Of a stretch of DNA of 64,000 nt, positions 46,947 through 56,385 are shown piece by piece. A program made the translations under genes and the position numbers. Numbering within the stretch: the first letter of the stretch is position 1; the number at the start of each line of letters is the position of its first letter. The notes beneath the pieces were generated by a model. That model had not been told where the DNA came from. It did no database searches and was given only the letters and a program-made list of their open reading frames with translations. The DNA comes from CAZKGE01 sp964636405 (GTDB taxonomy: Bacteria; Bacillota; Clostridia; Christensenellales; CAG-138), in assembly GCA_964636405.1 (NCBI GenBank), contig CAZWSI010000004.1:1-64000 (forward strand). The letters are read 5' to 3'.

Positions 46947-49900
46947 ATGCGTTGCGACGATAAATGGGGCGAAGCGCTCCCGCCGGCGTTTTTGCGGGCC
47001 ATTTTGGCCGACGCGCGCGAAATGCTCTTTATCAAGGATGTTCATTTCGTCTATCTTGGCGCGTCGAAGGCGTTTGCCAAGCTCGTGGGGCTGGACGATC
47101 CCGCGCTGGTCGTAGGCAAAACGGATTTCGAGCTGTTTTCCGATCAGGAGCTGGCCAAGCGCTACCGGGCGGACGATGAGCGCATGCTCAGGCTCGGCGC
47201 GTCGCTTACGGAATACGTGGAGCCGATTCCCTCGGCGGACGGCGGCACGCGCTACGCCGCCACCTCGAAGCACATCATCCGCGATGAAACGGGCGCGCCC
47301 ATGGCGCTATACGGCGTTTCGCGCGATATTACCTGGGAATACAAGGCCAAGCTCAGCTTTGACGAAGAGCTCCGTTCTCTTTTCGATTTGCCCGACGATA
47401 TGCTCTGCGCCGTGCTGTTTGACATCACGGACTGGCGCGTGGTGAACGATAAATACCGCGATGCGGAAAACCGCGTTTTGCAGCGCTACAATACCATCGA
47501 AGCCTTTTTGGAGGACGCGGCGTCCTCCGTGCTCGCGGGCGACGAAGCGCGCGCGTTTTTCCATGATTTTTCCCGCGCGCAGATCGCGCGCGTTTTCGAA
47601 AGCGGCAAGCGGCTGCTCAGCTTCGAATATGTGCGCCGCGAGCCGGACGGCGGGAAAATGTGGGTGCGCGAGCAGATTCATCTGCTTTCCGATCCCATCA
47701 ACGGGCATCTTTCCGCCTTTTTCACGCTCTGCCGCACCGACGGCGGGCGCGTTGCCCCGCCCGATCTTTCCGGGCAAAAGGAACTGCTCCGATTGCTGGA
47801 CGAAAACGCGTCCGTGGGCATACTCTGCGCCACCCTGGCCGAACGCCACGCTTCGCTTTACTACATCAACGATTATCTGCTGGCGCTTTCCGGGTATGAC
47901 CGCGCAGAGTTTACCGCGCGCTTTTCGGATAATCTGTTCGGCCTGCTCGCGCCCGAGGATGCGGCGGACGTTTTTTTGCGCCTCGCCGCGATTGCGGCGG
48001 AGCACGGGGACGGTACCGTGTATTTTCGCGTGCGCTGCAAGGACGGGCGCTTCGTCTGGCTTTCCGACCGCATCCGCTACATGAAGCTGGAGAACGGCGC
48101 GGAGATCCTTTTCGGCATCGTAACCGATATTACCGAGATTAAATCGCAGCAGGAAAACGCCGAGCAGCTCGCCAAAAAGCTCGCGCAGCAGCGCGACGCG
48201 ATCTCCCGCAGCGCGGATACCGACGTGATGACGGGCCTGTTCAACCGCGAGGCCACCATGCGCGAGATCGGCGCGTTCCTCGAGGGCGAGGGCGCGCACG
48301 GCTGGCACGCGCTTTTTATGATCGACATCGACAATTTCAAGCAGGTGAACGACACCCTGGGCCACCAGATGGGCGACGAAACGCTCACGGGGCTGGCGCA
48401 GGCCATACAAAGCTGCTTCCGCGATACGGATATCGTTGGCCGGGTGGGCGGAGACGAGTTTTTCGCCTTCATGAAGCACGCGCAGCGGGAGGCCGACGTG
48501 CGCCGCAAGGCGCAGGAGCTGATCGAGGCGCTCCAGCACATTTACGTGTCCGGCACGAAAGCCATGGAGCTTTCCGGCAGCATTGGCATAAGCTGCTATC
48601 GCGGCGACGGGAAGCGTCTTTCCGAGCTGTATTTCGAGGCGGATTCCGCACTGTATCAGGCCAAGTCCATCGGCAAAAACTGCTATGCGTTTGCGGACGC
48701 GCGCGGGGACTATGCAAGCGACGCGCTCTTTACCCCGCCCGCATCCGCCGGTTCCTTCAGCCTCCGCAGCCTGCTCAACAATATCGGCGGCGGCATCGGC
48801 ATCTTCCATGGCACGGAGGACGGCTGCGTCACGCCGCTTTTTTGCAACGAAAGCCTGCTCCACCTCATGGGCGGGCTTTCCATCGAGCAATATATGCAGC
48901 TTTACGGCAAGGATGCGTTTGCCGGCATACACGCAAACGACCTGTCGGGCGTTGCGTCCGTCTATGAGACGGCCAAAGCCGCCCGCGCGCCCTTCCGCGC
49001 GACCTACCGCGTGCGTGGCGCGGACATGCGCTATATCTGGGTTTCGGCGGTGGGCAACTTCGTTTTTCACGACGACGGCAGCTATGACCTGTATGTCGTG
49101 TATACCGACGCCACGCAGCAGATGCTGGAGCAAGCGGAGCTCGAAAAGCAGTTCCGCGCCTTCCAGAGCTACCGCCGCCTCGCGGAGAAGAACACCGTCG
49201 CCTGCTTCCAGATGAACCTGACCACCAACTGGTGCGGCGCGGGCGAAAGCACCGATTCGGCGCTGCTTGGCTTGCAGCTTGCGGGCACGGTGGACGGCTT
49301 TTATGCGGCCGCGCACGCCCGCTTCATCAGCGCGGACGAGCTGGCGCAATATCAGGCGCTGTTCTCCCGGCGCCGCCTGCTAAAGGCCTCTGCGGAGGGC
49401 AAAACTTCGCTTAGCTACGAGCACCGTTTCTGCCTGGAGCCGGGGCGGCCCGTCTGGGTCCGCTCCGTTATCGAGATGATGGAAAACACCAAGACGCACG
49501 ATGTGGAGGCGCTTATCTACGCGCTGGATATCCATCAGGAGAAGACCATGCACCTCATGGTGGACAGGCTTTTGCACGCGGACTATCGTTTTTTGGGGCT
49601 TTTGGACGCGAAAACGGGCCTGCTCACCGTGTGCGGGGACAGCATGAACGCGGCGTTCGACCGAAGCTGCTGCGAGGGCCGCTCCTATGACGAGTTCATG
49701 CCCCTTGTGCTCGGGCGCTTCGTGCGGGAGGATTATTTTGAGGAATGCGCCCGCGCCGTGCGCTTTTCCCACATTACGCGCGCGCTTGAGACGCACGCTT
49801 CCTACACCTGCAATTTCCCCGTCGCGCGCGGAGACGCGCGGGGCGACGGCGTTTACCAATGGCGAAGCGCGTATCTTGACGAAACGAAAACCGTGGTGCT

Positions 49901-52900
49901 CATCGCCATCATCGATATCACCGACGCCGTTTTGAGCGAGCGCGATCCCCTTTCCGGCATATTAAACAGGCAGGGCTTTTACCGCCGCGCGCGCGAACGG
50001 CTGGAGAGCAAGCCCGGTACGCGCCACAAGCTGCTGCGCTTTGACATCGACAACTTCAAGGTGTTTAACGACGCCATGGGCACGGAAAAGGGCGACGAGC
50101 TTTTGCGCGGCATCGGCGCGACGCTGCGCCGGGTCTGCGCCGAGCCGGCGCTGCTGTGTGCGCGGCTTGAGGCGGATCATTTCGTCGTGCTGCTGGCCGA
50201 GGACGCCGCGCTTACGGAGGACAGCCTGCTGGCGCAAATGAGCGCGTATTTCAGCGCCTATTCCTATAACAACCGCCTCACCATGCACATGGGCGTATAC
50301 CCGGTCGAGGACTGCGCGGCCGACGTTTCGCTCATGTGCGACCGGGCGCTGCTCGCGCTGCGGTCCGTTAAGGGGAGCTATTCCACGCGCGTGGGCTATT
50401 ACGACAATTCGCTGCGCGCGCAGCTTCTCGAGGAGCAGGCGCTCTCCGAGGAAATGGCCTTCGCGCTTGCAAACGGCGAGTTTGAAATCTATTTGCAGCC
50501 CCAGATCAATTATGAGGACGGGTCGCTTATTGGCGCGGAGGCGCTCGTGCGCTGGAACCATCCCACGCGCGGGGTGCTCATGCCCAGCGTATTCATCCCG
50601 CTTTTTGAGCGCAACGGCTTTATCGCCGCGCTCGACGCGTATGTGTGGGAAAGCTGCTGCCGCAATCTGCGCCGCTGGCTCGACGAGGCGGAACGGTATG
50701 TGCCCATTTCCGTTTCGGTCAATATTTCCCGCATCAACATTTACGATCCCAAGCTCTGCCAAACGCTCAAGGCGCTCGTGGAAAAATACGCGCTGCCGCC
50801 CTCCATGCTCAAGCTGGAGATCACGGAAAGCGCCTATATGCAGACCCCTCAGCAGCTCATCAGCGTGGTCAAGGAGCTGCGCGGCGCGGGCTTTACCATC
50901 GAGATGGACGACTTTGGCGCGGGCTATTCCTCGCTCAACACCCTCAAGGACGTGCCGGTCGATATCCTCAAGCTCGACGTGAAGTTTCTTTCCAATGGCG
51001 AGGACGACGCGCGCGGCGGGAGCATTCTCTCCTCCGTCATCCGCATGGCGCACTGGCTCAAGATTCCCGTTATCGCGGAGGGGGTGGAAACGCGCACCCA
51101 GGCCGATTACCTCAAAAGCCTGAACTGCTTTTACATGCAGGGCTATTATTTTGACCGGCCCATGCCGCTCGACGCGTTTGAAAAGCTGCTGTTGCGCAGC
51201 AATGTGGGCGGGACGGATCGATATCTGGGGGTGGATCTCGACGGCATCGCCGCCTTTTGGGACCCGTCGGCGCAGACGGCGCTGCTCTTCAACAGCCTTG
51301 TCGGCGGCGCGGCCATTATGGAATATCGCGATGGCAGCGCCGAGATTCTGCGCGCGAACGATATGTTCTATGCGCAGCTCGACACGACGCGCGCGGACTA
51401 TATGGACAAGCAGCGGCACACGCTGGAGCGCTTTGCGGGCAGACACCGCGCGGCCTTTGCCGCCATGCTCGACGACGCCATCCGTACGGGCGGCGAGGCG
51501 CAATGCGAGGCGCAATGTCTCCCGCACCAGCCGGGCGGAGCGGCGTGCTGGCTGAGCCTGCGCGTAAAGCTTCTCGCAAGAAACGGCGAAGCCTGCCTGT
51601 TTTATATGGCGGTGGAAAACATTACCGAGCGCAAGCGCATGGAGGAGGAGCTCCGCGTGAGCCAGGAGGCCATGCGGCTGGCCATCTCCAAAATGGGCAA
51701 AACCGTGTGCCACTTCGACGTGCCCACGCGCACCGTCACCTTCCCGGAGGCTTACGCGCGCAAGCACGGCATTCCGGGCGTGACGGCCACCGTGACCGAA
51801 TGCAACGCGGCCGTCGTTGCAGGGGACAGGGCGGCGCACGCCGCGTTTTACGAGCGCATTTGCCGGGGCGAGCAAGCGGGCGCCCTGCTCTTCCGCGCAA
51901 GGAACGCGGACGGCGGCTATTGCTGGGAGCAGGCCGATTTCGTAACGGTCTTTTCCGACGGCGGCGTGCCGCTGCGCGCGGTCATCACCGTTTCCGACAT
52001 GACCGCGCAGAAGGAACAGGAGGCCGAAAACGCCCGCACCAATCTGTTCATCCGGCGCAGCGGGCTGTGCGTGGTCGATTACGACGCGGTGACCGACAGC
52101 CTCTATTGCAAAACGAGCGCGCCTGACCGCGAGCCGGTCGCGCGCACAATCACCGGGTATTCCGGGCAGATCGAAAGCGCCGCCTCCTTTCTTCACGAGG
52201 ACTCCCGCGCGACGGTGCGCGCGCGGCTCGATGAGATTGTGCGCGGCAAGCCGGGCGCCGGCTCCTTCGAGCTCCGCGTCAACGGCTGGGGTACGGGCCA
52301 TCGCTGGGGACGCCTGGATTATGTGAGCCTCGGGGACGCCTCCGGCAAGGTATATCGCATTCTTGGGCAAATCGCCGATATTCAGGAGCGAAAGGACAGC
52401 GAGGCGCTCATTGCGCGGCTTAACCGCACCCTGTCGGTCAAGGACGAGGCCTATACCTATAACAACGCGGTGGTGGAGCGCGTCTTTACGCTCCTCTACA
52501 GCTCCGGCGCGACGGTCGCGACGGTGGGCACGGTGCTGGCCATACTCGGCGAGCAATACGACTTAAGCCGCATGTACGTGCTCGAGGAAAACGCGGCGCG
52601 CAGCGCGTGCAGTTGCATATTCGAGTGGTGCGCGCCGGGCGTCGCGCCCCAAATCGACCGTTTGCAGTCCATGAGCTATAAGGAATCCCTGGGCGAGAAT
52701 TATTATAGGTGCTTCGACGAGCGGGGCGTGTTCTTCTGCCCGGACGTGGCCGTGCTGTCCGAGGCGCGCCGCAAATCGATGGAGGCGCTGGGCATCAGCT
52801 CCTTTTTGCAGTGCGCCATCCGCGAGGGCGGCGTATTCCGCGGCTGTATCGACTTCGACGTGTGCAACGAGCAGCGCGTCTGGGCGGACGAGCAGATCGG

Positions 52901-53729
52901 CACGCTCCTGCTTGTATCCCGCATTGTGGGCGCGTTCCTCATGAAGCTCCGCAAGGCGGAGCAGGCCGCGTTCTCCCAGGATTTTCGCGCCGCGCTCGAT
53001 AACAGCGCCCAGTATGTCTATATCATCGATCCGGAAACCTGCGAAGTGGCCTATTGCAACAAAGCCATCCGCGATCACGCCGGCCAGGATTACGCGGGCA
53101 AGGTGTGCTACCGGGCGTTTTTGGGGCGCGAAAGCCAATGCGAAAACTGCCCGGCCCGCGTGCTGCGGGAAACGGGCGAGGCCCGCGCCGCCGAGATTCT
53201 GCGGCCCGACGGGCTGCTGCTGCTTTCGCAGGCCGCGCCGCTGCACTGGAACGGCCGGGAGCTCACGCTGCTGACCTGCACGGACATTACCGAAATGGCT
53301 ACGCTCCGCGAAATGCTGGAAACGCGGGCGGATTCTCTCCGCGTGTTTTTCGACGCGCTGCCGTGCGGCATTTTGCACTTTGAGGTAAACAGCGCGGGCG
53401 TGCGCGGCGGGACGAACTGCAACCGCGCCTGCTGGAGCCTGTTTGGCTACGAAAGCGAGCGGGCGTATCTTGCCGCCGTGCTGGCGCAGCGCGAAAGCGA
53501 CGCCATCCACCCGGACGATCTGCCCCTCGTGCGGGAAAACTTGCGCCTGCTGATGGAAAGCGACGCGCGCGCGGATTACGAGCACCGCGTCCTTCTGCCG
53601 GGCGGCGGCATACGCAGGGTGCGGGCGCTGCTTCGGAAGCTTGCGGACGGGAAGGGCGGGCACTCGATTTACGCCGTATTCTTCGATATAACGGAGCCGG
53701 GCGCTTCCGGCAGTGAAGCCCAAAAATAA
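46947..53729 (+). CDS. Giant cytoplasmic cyclic-di-GMP protein: PAS-PAS-GGDEF-PAS-(PAS)-degenerate GGDEF-EAL-PAS repeats-GAF-PAS-PAS
   Basis: 2260 residues with no signal peptide or membrane helix that I can see. Two or three PAS-like domains come first (about 20-400). GGDEF domain 1 (about 426-585) has MIDIDNFKQVNDTLGHQMGDE and an intact RVGGDEFFAF (GGDEF at 501-505). More PAS-like regions follow. GGDEF domain 2 (about 998-1130) has EADHF at 1075-1079 in place of GGDEF, so it is probably inactive. The EAL domain (about 1165-1415) keeps EALVRW (1198), LEITES, DDFGAGYSSL (1321) and EGVE (1378), so phosphodiesterase activity is expected. Then three PAS-like segments, a GAF-like domain (about 1840-2010) and two PAS domains, the first with CENCPARVL. 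It probably makes and breaks cyclic-di-GMP in response to several signals. Confidence 0.93.
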   Translation: MRCDDKWGEALPPAFLRAILADAREMLFIKDVHFVYLGASKAFAKLVGLDDPALVVGKTDFELFSDQELAKRYRADDERMLRLGASLTEYVEPIPSADGGTRYAATSKHIIRDETGAPMALYGVSRDITWEYKAKLSFDEELRSLFDLPDDMLCAVLFDITDWRVVNDKYRDAENRVLQRYNTIEAFLEDAASSVLAGDEARAFFHDFSRAQIARVFESGKRLLSFEYVRREPDGGKMWVREQIHLLSDPINGHLSAFFTLCRTDGGRVAPPDLSGQKELLRLLDENASVGILCATLAERHASLYYINDYLLALSGYDRAEFTARFSDNLFGLLAPEDAADVFLRLAAIAAEHGDGTVYFRVRCKDGRFVWLSDRIRYMKLENGAEILFGIVTDITEIKSQQENAEQLAKKLAQQRDAISRSADTDVMTGLFNREATMREIGAFLEGEGAHGWHALFMIDIDNFKQVNDTLGHQMGDETLTGLAQAIQSCFRDTDIVGRVGGDEFFAFMKHAQREADVRRKAQELIEALQHIYVSGTKAMELSGSIGISCYRGDGKRLSELYFEADSALYQAKSIGKNCYAFADARGDYASDALFTPPASAGSFSLRSLLNNIGGGIGIFHGTEDGCVTPLFCNESLLHLMGGLSIEQYMQLYGKDAFAGIHANDLSGVASVYETAKAARAPFRATYRVRGADMRYIWVSAVGNFVFHDDGSYDLYVVYTDATQQMLEQAELEKQFRAFQSYRRLAEKNTVACFQMNLTTNWCGAGESTDSALLGLQLAGTVDGFYAAAHARFISADELAQYQALFSRRRLLKASAEGKTSLSYEHRFCLEPGRPVWVRSVIEMMENTKTHDVEALIYALDIHQEKTMHLMVDRLLHADYRFLGLLDAKTGLLTVCGDSMNAAFDRSCCEGRSYDEFMPLVLGRFVREDYFEECARAVRFSHITRALETHASYTCNFPVARGDARGDGVYQWRSAYLDETKTVVLIAIIDITDAVLSERDPLSGILNRQGFYRRARERLESKPGTRHKLLRFDIDNFKVFNDAMGTEKGDELLRGIGATLRRVCAEPALLCARLEADHFVVLLAEDAALTEDSLLAQMSAYFSAYSYNNRLTMHMGVYPVEDCAADVSLMCDRALLALRSVKGSYSTRVGYYDNSLRAQLLEEQALSEEMAFALANGEFEIYLQPQINYEDGSLIGAEALVRWNHPTRGVLMPSVFIPLFERNGFIAALDAYVWESCCRNLRRWLDEAERYVPISVSVNISRINIYDPKLCQTLKALVEKYALPPSMLKLEITESAYMQTPQQLISVVKELRGAGFTIEMDDFGAGYSSLNTLKDVPVDILKLDVKFLSNGEDDARGGSILSSVIRMAHWLKIPVIAEGVETRTQADYLKSLNCFYMQGYYFDRPMPLDAFEKLLLRSNVGGTDRYLGVDLDGIAAFWDPSAQTALLFNSLVGGAAIMEYRDGSAEILRANDMFYAQLDTTRADYMDKQRHTLERFAGRHRAAFAAMLDDAIRTGGEAQCEAQCLPHQPGGAACWLSLRVKLLARNGEACLFYMAVENITERKRMEEELRVSQEAMRLAISKMGKTVCHFDVPTRTVTFPEAYARKHGIPGVTATVTECNAAVVAGDRAAHAAFYERICRGEQAGALLFRARNADGGYCWEQADFVTVFSDGGVPLRAVITVSDMTAQKEQEAENARTNLFIRRSGLCVVDYDAVTDSLYCKTSAPDREPVARTITGYSGQIESAASFLHEDSRATVRARLDEIVRGKPGAGSFELRVNGWGTGHRWGRLDYVSLGDASGKVYRILGQIADIQERKDSEALIARLNRTLSVKDEAYTYNNAVVERVFTLLYSSGATVATVGTVLAILGEQYDLSRMYVLEENAARSACSCIFEWCAPGVAPQIDRLQSMSYKESLGENYYRCFDERGVFFCPDVAVLSEARRKSMEALGISSFLQCAIREGGVFRGCIDFDVCNEQRVWADEQIGTLLLVSRIVGAFLMKLRKAEQAAFSQDFRAALDNSAQYVYIIDPETCEVAYCNKAIRDHAGQDYAGKVCYRAFLGRESQCENCPARVLRETGEARAAEILRPDGLLLLSQAAPLHWNGRELTLLTCTDITEMATLREMLETRADSLRVFFDALPCGILHFEVNSAGVRGGTNCNRACWSLFGYESERAYLAAVLAQRESDAIHPDDLPLVRENLRLLMESDARADYEHRVLLPGGGIRRVRALLRKLADGKGGHSIYAVFFDITEPGASGSEAQK

Positions 53730-53762
53730 AGAGGCGCAATCCGGCAAGCCGCATTGTGCCCC
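53730..53762. terminator. Imperfect hairpin between convergent gene ends
   Basis: AGGCGCAATCCGGC and GCCGCATTGTGCCCCT pair imperfectly. On the minus strand the stem is followed by TCTTTATTTTTG, fitting a terminator for the 54-residue protein gene. Confidence 0.45.
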
Positions 53763-53792
53763 TTGGTCGAAAAGAGTCTCCCGGCTTTCTTC

Positions 53793-53957
53793 TTACAGGC
53801 CCTTAAACAGGCACCCCAGCAGCAGCAGGGCGTATCCGGCTACTACGAACCAGAAGCTGTAGCTGCTTACGAAGGGAATGGTCACGAAGGTGGATACCAC
53901 GCCAAGAGCAGCAAGAATGAGCGAGATGAGAACCGTTACCTTTTTCGGTGGATTCAT
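53793..53957 (-). CDS. 54-residue membrane protein, unknown function
   Basis: A short minus-strand frame translating as MNPPKKVTVLISLILAALG, then GVVSTFVTIPFVSSYSF, then WFVVAGYALLLLGCLFKGL. It gives two membrane helices with a basic start and end, a typical small integral protein. Support for a real gene: an AAGGAGG ribosome binding site eight bases before the ATG, a TTGCAC-17-TATACT promoter about 35 bases upstream of that, and a terminator-like hairpin after the stop. Overlapping longer frames lack these signals. Its function is unknown; it faces the DUF4349 lipoprotein gene. Confidence 0.85.
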   Translation of the reverse strand: MNPPKKVTVLISLILAALGVVSTFVTIPFVSSYSFWFVVAGYALLLLGCLFKGL

Positions 53958-53988
53958 ATACATTACCTCCTTCTCCTGTGATGGCTAC

Positions 53989-54017
53989 AGTATAGCACGC
54001 TCCGGGCAAATGTGCAA
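53989..54017 (-). promoter_or_regulatory. Promoter of the 54-residue membrane protein gene
   Basis: On the minus strand TTGCAC (54017-54012), exactly 17 bases, TATACT (53994-53989). Confidence 0.55.
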
Positions 54018-54063
54018 TTTAGCCCCGACGATTTTTGTTTTTTCCCTTCTCACTTTGACGGAT

Positions 54064-54092
54064 TTTACAATGCGCGCAACTTGTGATATTGT
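54064..54092 (+). promoter_or_regulatory. Possible promoter of the DUF4349 lipoprotein gene
   Basis: TTTACA (54064-54069), 17 bases, TATTGT (54087-54092), about 70 bases before the ATG. A TTGACG at 54055 has no -10 box at the right distance. Confidence 0.35.
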
Positions 54093-54162
54093 ATAAAAGT
54101 GTTTCTGTCGTAAGCGGCCGTACCCGATGCGCGCCGCGAATCGAATGGAGGAGGAAACCGTC

Positions 54163-55182
54163 ATGAAAAAGAAAGCCCTGCCCGTTCTCGGCGCAATGCT
54201 TGCGTGCCTCATTCTGCTTTGTTCCGCCTGCGCGGGCAAGGCGAGCTCGGAAAGCTACGATATGTCCTATGCAGTCGAAGCGCCCATGGCCGCCGAGCCA
54301 AGCGCCCATGCGGAAAGCGCCGCCGGCGATAACGGCGCGTTTTCGTCCGGGCAAACGGCGCTGACCTCGCCGCAGGAGCAGCCCTCGGACGCGGACGTGC
54401 GCAAAATTGTGTACACCGCCGATCTGACCATCGTGTGCGACGATCCCGAGGCCGCGCTTTCCATGCTGTGCGCCCGCGCCGCAGAGCTGGGCGGATATGT
54501 GGCCGGCTCCTTTACGCGCAACGACGACGAGGGCGCGTACCGCTGCACGGCTACCCTCAAGGTTCCGTCCGCGTCGCTCGATACGCTTGTAAACGCCGCG
54601 CGCGAGGCTGCGGGCAAGGTGGAAAGCTACCAGCTTTACAGCGACGATATTTCGCTCTCCTATTACGATATCGCCGCGCGGCTGGACAGCGCCAAGGCCG
54701 AGGAAAAGCAGCTTTTGGCCATCCTTGAAAAGTGCCAGACCGTGGAAGAAATCCTCGCTGTGCGCGAGAGCCTTGCCCGGGTGCGCGCGGACGTCGAAAG
54801 CTATCAGGGCCAGATCAATCTCTGGGACAACCTCGTTTCCTACGCCACGCTGGAGCTGACCATCCGCCGCACCGAGCGCACGCCCGTTCAGGGTGAAAAG
54901 GAGCTGATCCAGCTCTGGAAGGCTTCCGATGTGTGGCAGAAGATGTCGCGCGGCTTTGTCAACAGCGCGCGCGTGGTGGTAAACGCCCTTGGCGCCATCG
55001 GCATCGTGCTCGCCTGCGCGCTTATTCCGGCGGCGGTCGTGGCGGCCATCGTGCTCGCCATCGTGTTCCTTTGCAGGCTCGCGCGCAAAAAGCGCCCGGA
55101 GCGCGCCGCGCGCCGCGCCGAGAAGCGGGCCGCCCGCAAGGAAGCCCGGCTGCAAAAGAAGCTGAGCAAGAAAAAAGAATAA
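54163..55182 (+). CDS. DUF4349 domain lipoprotein
   Basis: 339 residues from MKKKALPVLGAML. The lipoprotein signal ends LILLCSACAGK (lipid Cys about 23). A low-complexity Ala/Ser/Glu stretch follows, then the DUF4349 domain (about 80-290): KIVYTADLTIVCDDPEAAL, LGGYVAGSFTRND, TATLKVPSASLDTLVNAAREA, then a coiled-coil part ISLSYYDIAARLDSAKAEEKQLLAILEK and VSYATLELTIRRTER. One membrane helix (about 283-308) and a strongly basic cytoplasmic tail follow. The family is common in Firmicutes and has no proven function; an envelope-associated role is likely. An in-frame ATG at 54127 is less likely as start. Confidence 0.9.
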   Translation: MKKKALPVLGAMLACLILLCSACAGKASSESYDMSYAVEAPMAAEPSAHAESAAGDNGAFSSGQTALTSPQEQPSDADVRKIVYTADLTIVCDDPEAALSMLCARAAELGGYVAGSFTRNDDEGAYRCTATLKVPSASLDTLVNAAREAAGKVESYQLYSDDISLSYYDIAARLDSAKAEEKQLLAILEKCQTVEEILAVRESLARVRADVESYQGQINLWDNLVSYATLELTIRRTERTPVQGEKELIQLWKASDVWQKMSRGFVNSARVVVNALGAIGIVLACALIPAAVVAAIVLAIVFLCRLARKKRPERAARRAEKRAARKEARLQKKLSKKKE

Positions 55183-55254
55183 TTGCGGCGCATGGCCCGC
55201 GACGGCGCTGAGCCGCCGCGGGCCAAACGGCGCCGTCTGGGGGGAGGACGCTTT

Positions 55255-56382
55255 TTGATCCAAATTACAGAAGCAAGAACGCAGCGCGAGCTCGTGTCGT
55301 TCATGGAATTCCCGCTCATACTCTATAAGAACAGCCCGTATTACGTGCCCGACATTCTGGCAAGCCAGGTTGCCGACATGCGGCGCGACAAAAACCCGGC
55401 CTTCGAATACTGCGACGCCAAGTGCTTCCTGGCCTGGCGCGACGGCCGGATCGTGGGCCGCATCGCGGGCATTTACAATGAAAAGGCCAACGCCAAGTTC
55501 GGCAAGCGCTATCTCAATTTTACGCACGTTGATTTTATCAATGACGACGAGGTTGTGGACGCGCTTTTCGACGCGGTGGAGCGCTGGGCGCGGGAAAAGG
55601 AATGCGTGGCCGTACACGGCCCGCTGGGCTTTTCGGATATGGATCGCGAGGGCATGCTCGTGGAGGGCTTTGATAAGCTCTCCTTGTTCTACACCTACTA
55701 TAATTATCCCTATTACATCGATCAGATGGAACGGCTCGGCTACCGCAAGCAGGTGGACTGGCTCGAGTACCGCATCCGCATTCCCAAGGAGCCGGATTTG
55801 CATTTGCACGTGCTCGCCGAGCATGTGAAAAAGAAAAAGCGGCTTCACGTGGTCAATCTCAACGAAAAGCCCATAAAAAAGATCATTCGCGACGTGTTCG
55901 AGCTATATAATGAAACCTACCGCGTGCTGTTCGGCATGGTGCCCATGACCGACCGGCAGATCACCAAATACGTGGGCGAATTCCTCCCCATGGTGGACCG
56001 GCGCACGACCTCCTTTGTGTATGATGAGAAGGAGCATCTCGTGGCCTTCGGCGTATGCTGCCCGGCGCTGGACCATGCGCAGCGCAAATGCAACGGGCGC
56101 ACGATACCCTTTGGCTGGCTTTCGCTTTTGCGCGCGCTCAAAGGCAAAAACGATACCGTGGATATGCTGCTCATCGCCGTCCGGCCCGATTTGCAGGGCT
56201 GGGGCGTAAACGCCGTTATCCTCGACGATATGCAGCACAAGGTGGTCAAAGCCGGCTTCCTCTATGCGGAAACGGGTCCCATGCTCGAAACGAACAACCG
56301 CATTCTCTCTCAGTGGAGCCGCTTTGATTCCGTGCAGCACAAGCGCCGCCGCTGCTGGGAAAAGCCGCTCGAGGCGGAGTAG
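55255..56382 (+). CDS. GNAT-fold acyltransferase-like protein
   Basis: 375 residues starting at a TTG (55255), chosen because GGGGAGG stands seven bases upstream; there is no ATG nearby. The N-terminal half contains FLAWRDGRIVGRIAGIYNEKAN and FTHVDFINDDEVVDALFDAVERWAREKECVAVHGPLGFSDMDREG (about 83-128), similar to a large family of bacterial N-acetyltransferase-like proteins. The C-terminal half has LLIAVRPDLQGWGVNAVILDDM (about 303-324), which resembles a GNAT acetyl-CoA loop, and ETGPMLETNNRILSQW. Substrate unknown. It follows the DUF4349 gene by 72 bases and ends at repeat copy 3. Confidence 0.8.
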   Translation: MIQITEARTQRELVSFMEFPLILYKNSPYYVPDILASQVADMRRDKNPAFEYCDAKCFLAWRDGRIVGRIAGIYNEKANAKFGKRYLNFTHVDFINDDEVVDALFDAVERWAREKECVAVHGPLGFSDMDREGMLVEGFDKLSLFYTYYNYPYYIDQMERLGYRKQVDWLEYRIRIPKEPDLHLHVLAEHVKKKKRLHVVNLNEKPIKKIIRDVFELYNETYRVLFGMVPMTDRQITKYVGEFLPMVDRRTTSFVYDEKEHLVAFGVCCPALDHAQRKCNGRTIPFGWLSLLRALKGKNDTVDMLLIAVRPDLQGWGVNAVILDDMQHKVVKAGFLYAETGPMLETNNRILSQWSRFDSVQHKRRRCWEKPLEAE

Positions 56383-56385
56383 GCG

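Noticed and set aside
49962..52556. Minus-strand open frame of 864 codons
   Set aside because: A shadow of the giant PAS/GGDEF/EAL gene caused by high GC; the plus strand carries the intact EAL motifs.
53803..54009. Minus-strand frame of 68 codons
   Set aside because: It overlaps the better supported 54-residue frame (53793-53957) in another frame and lacks a ribosome binding site.
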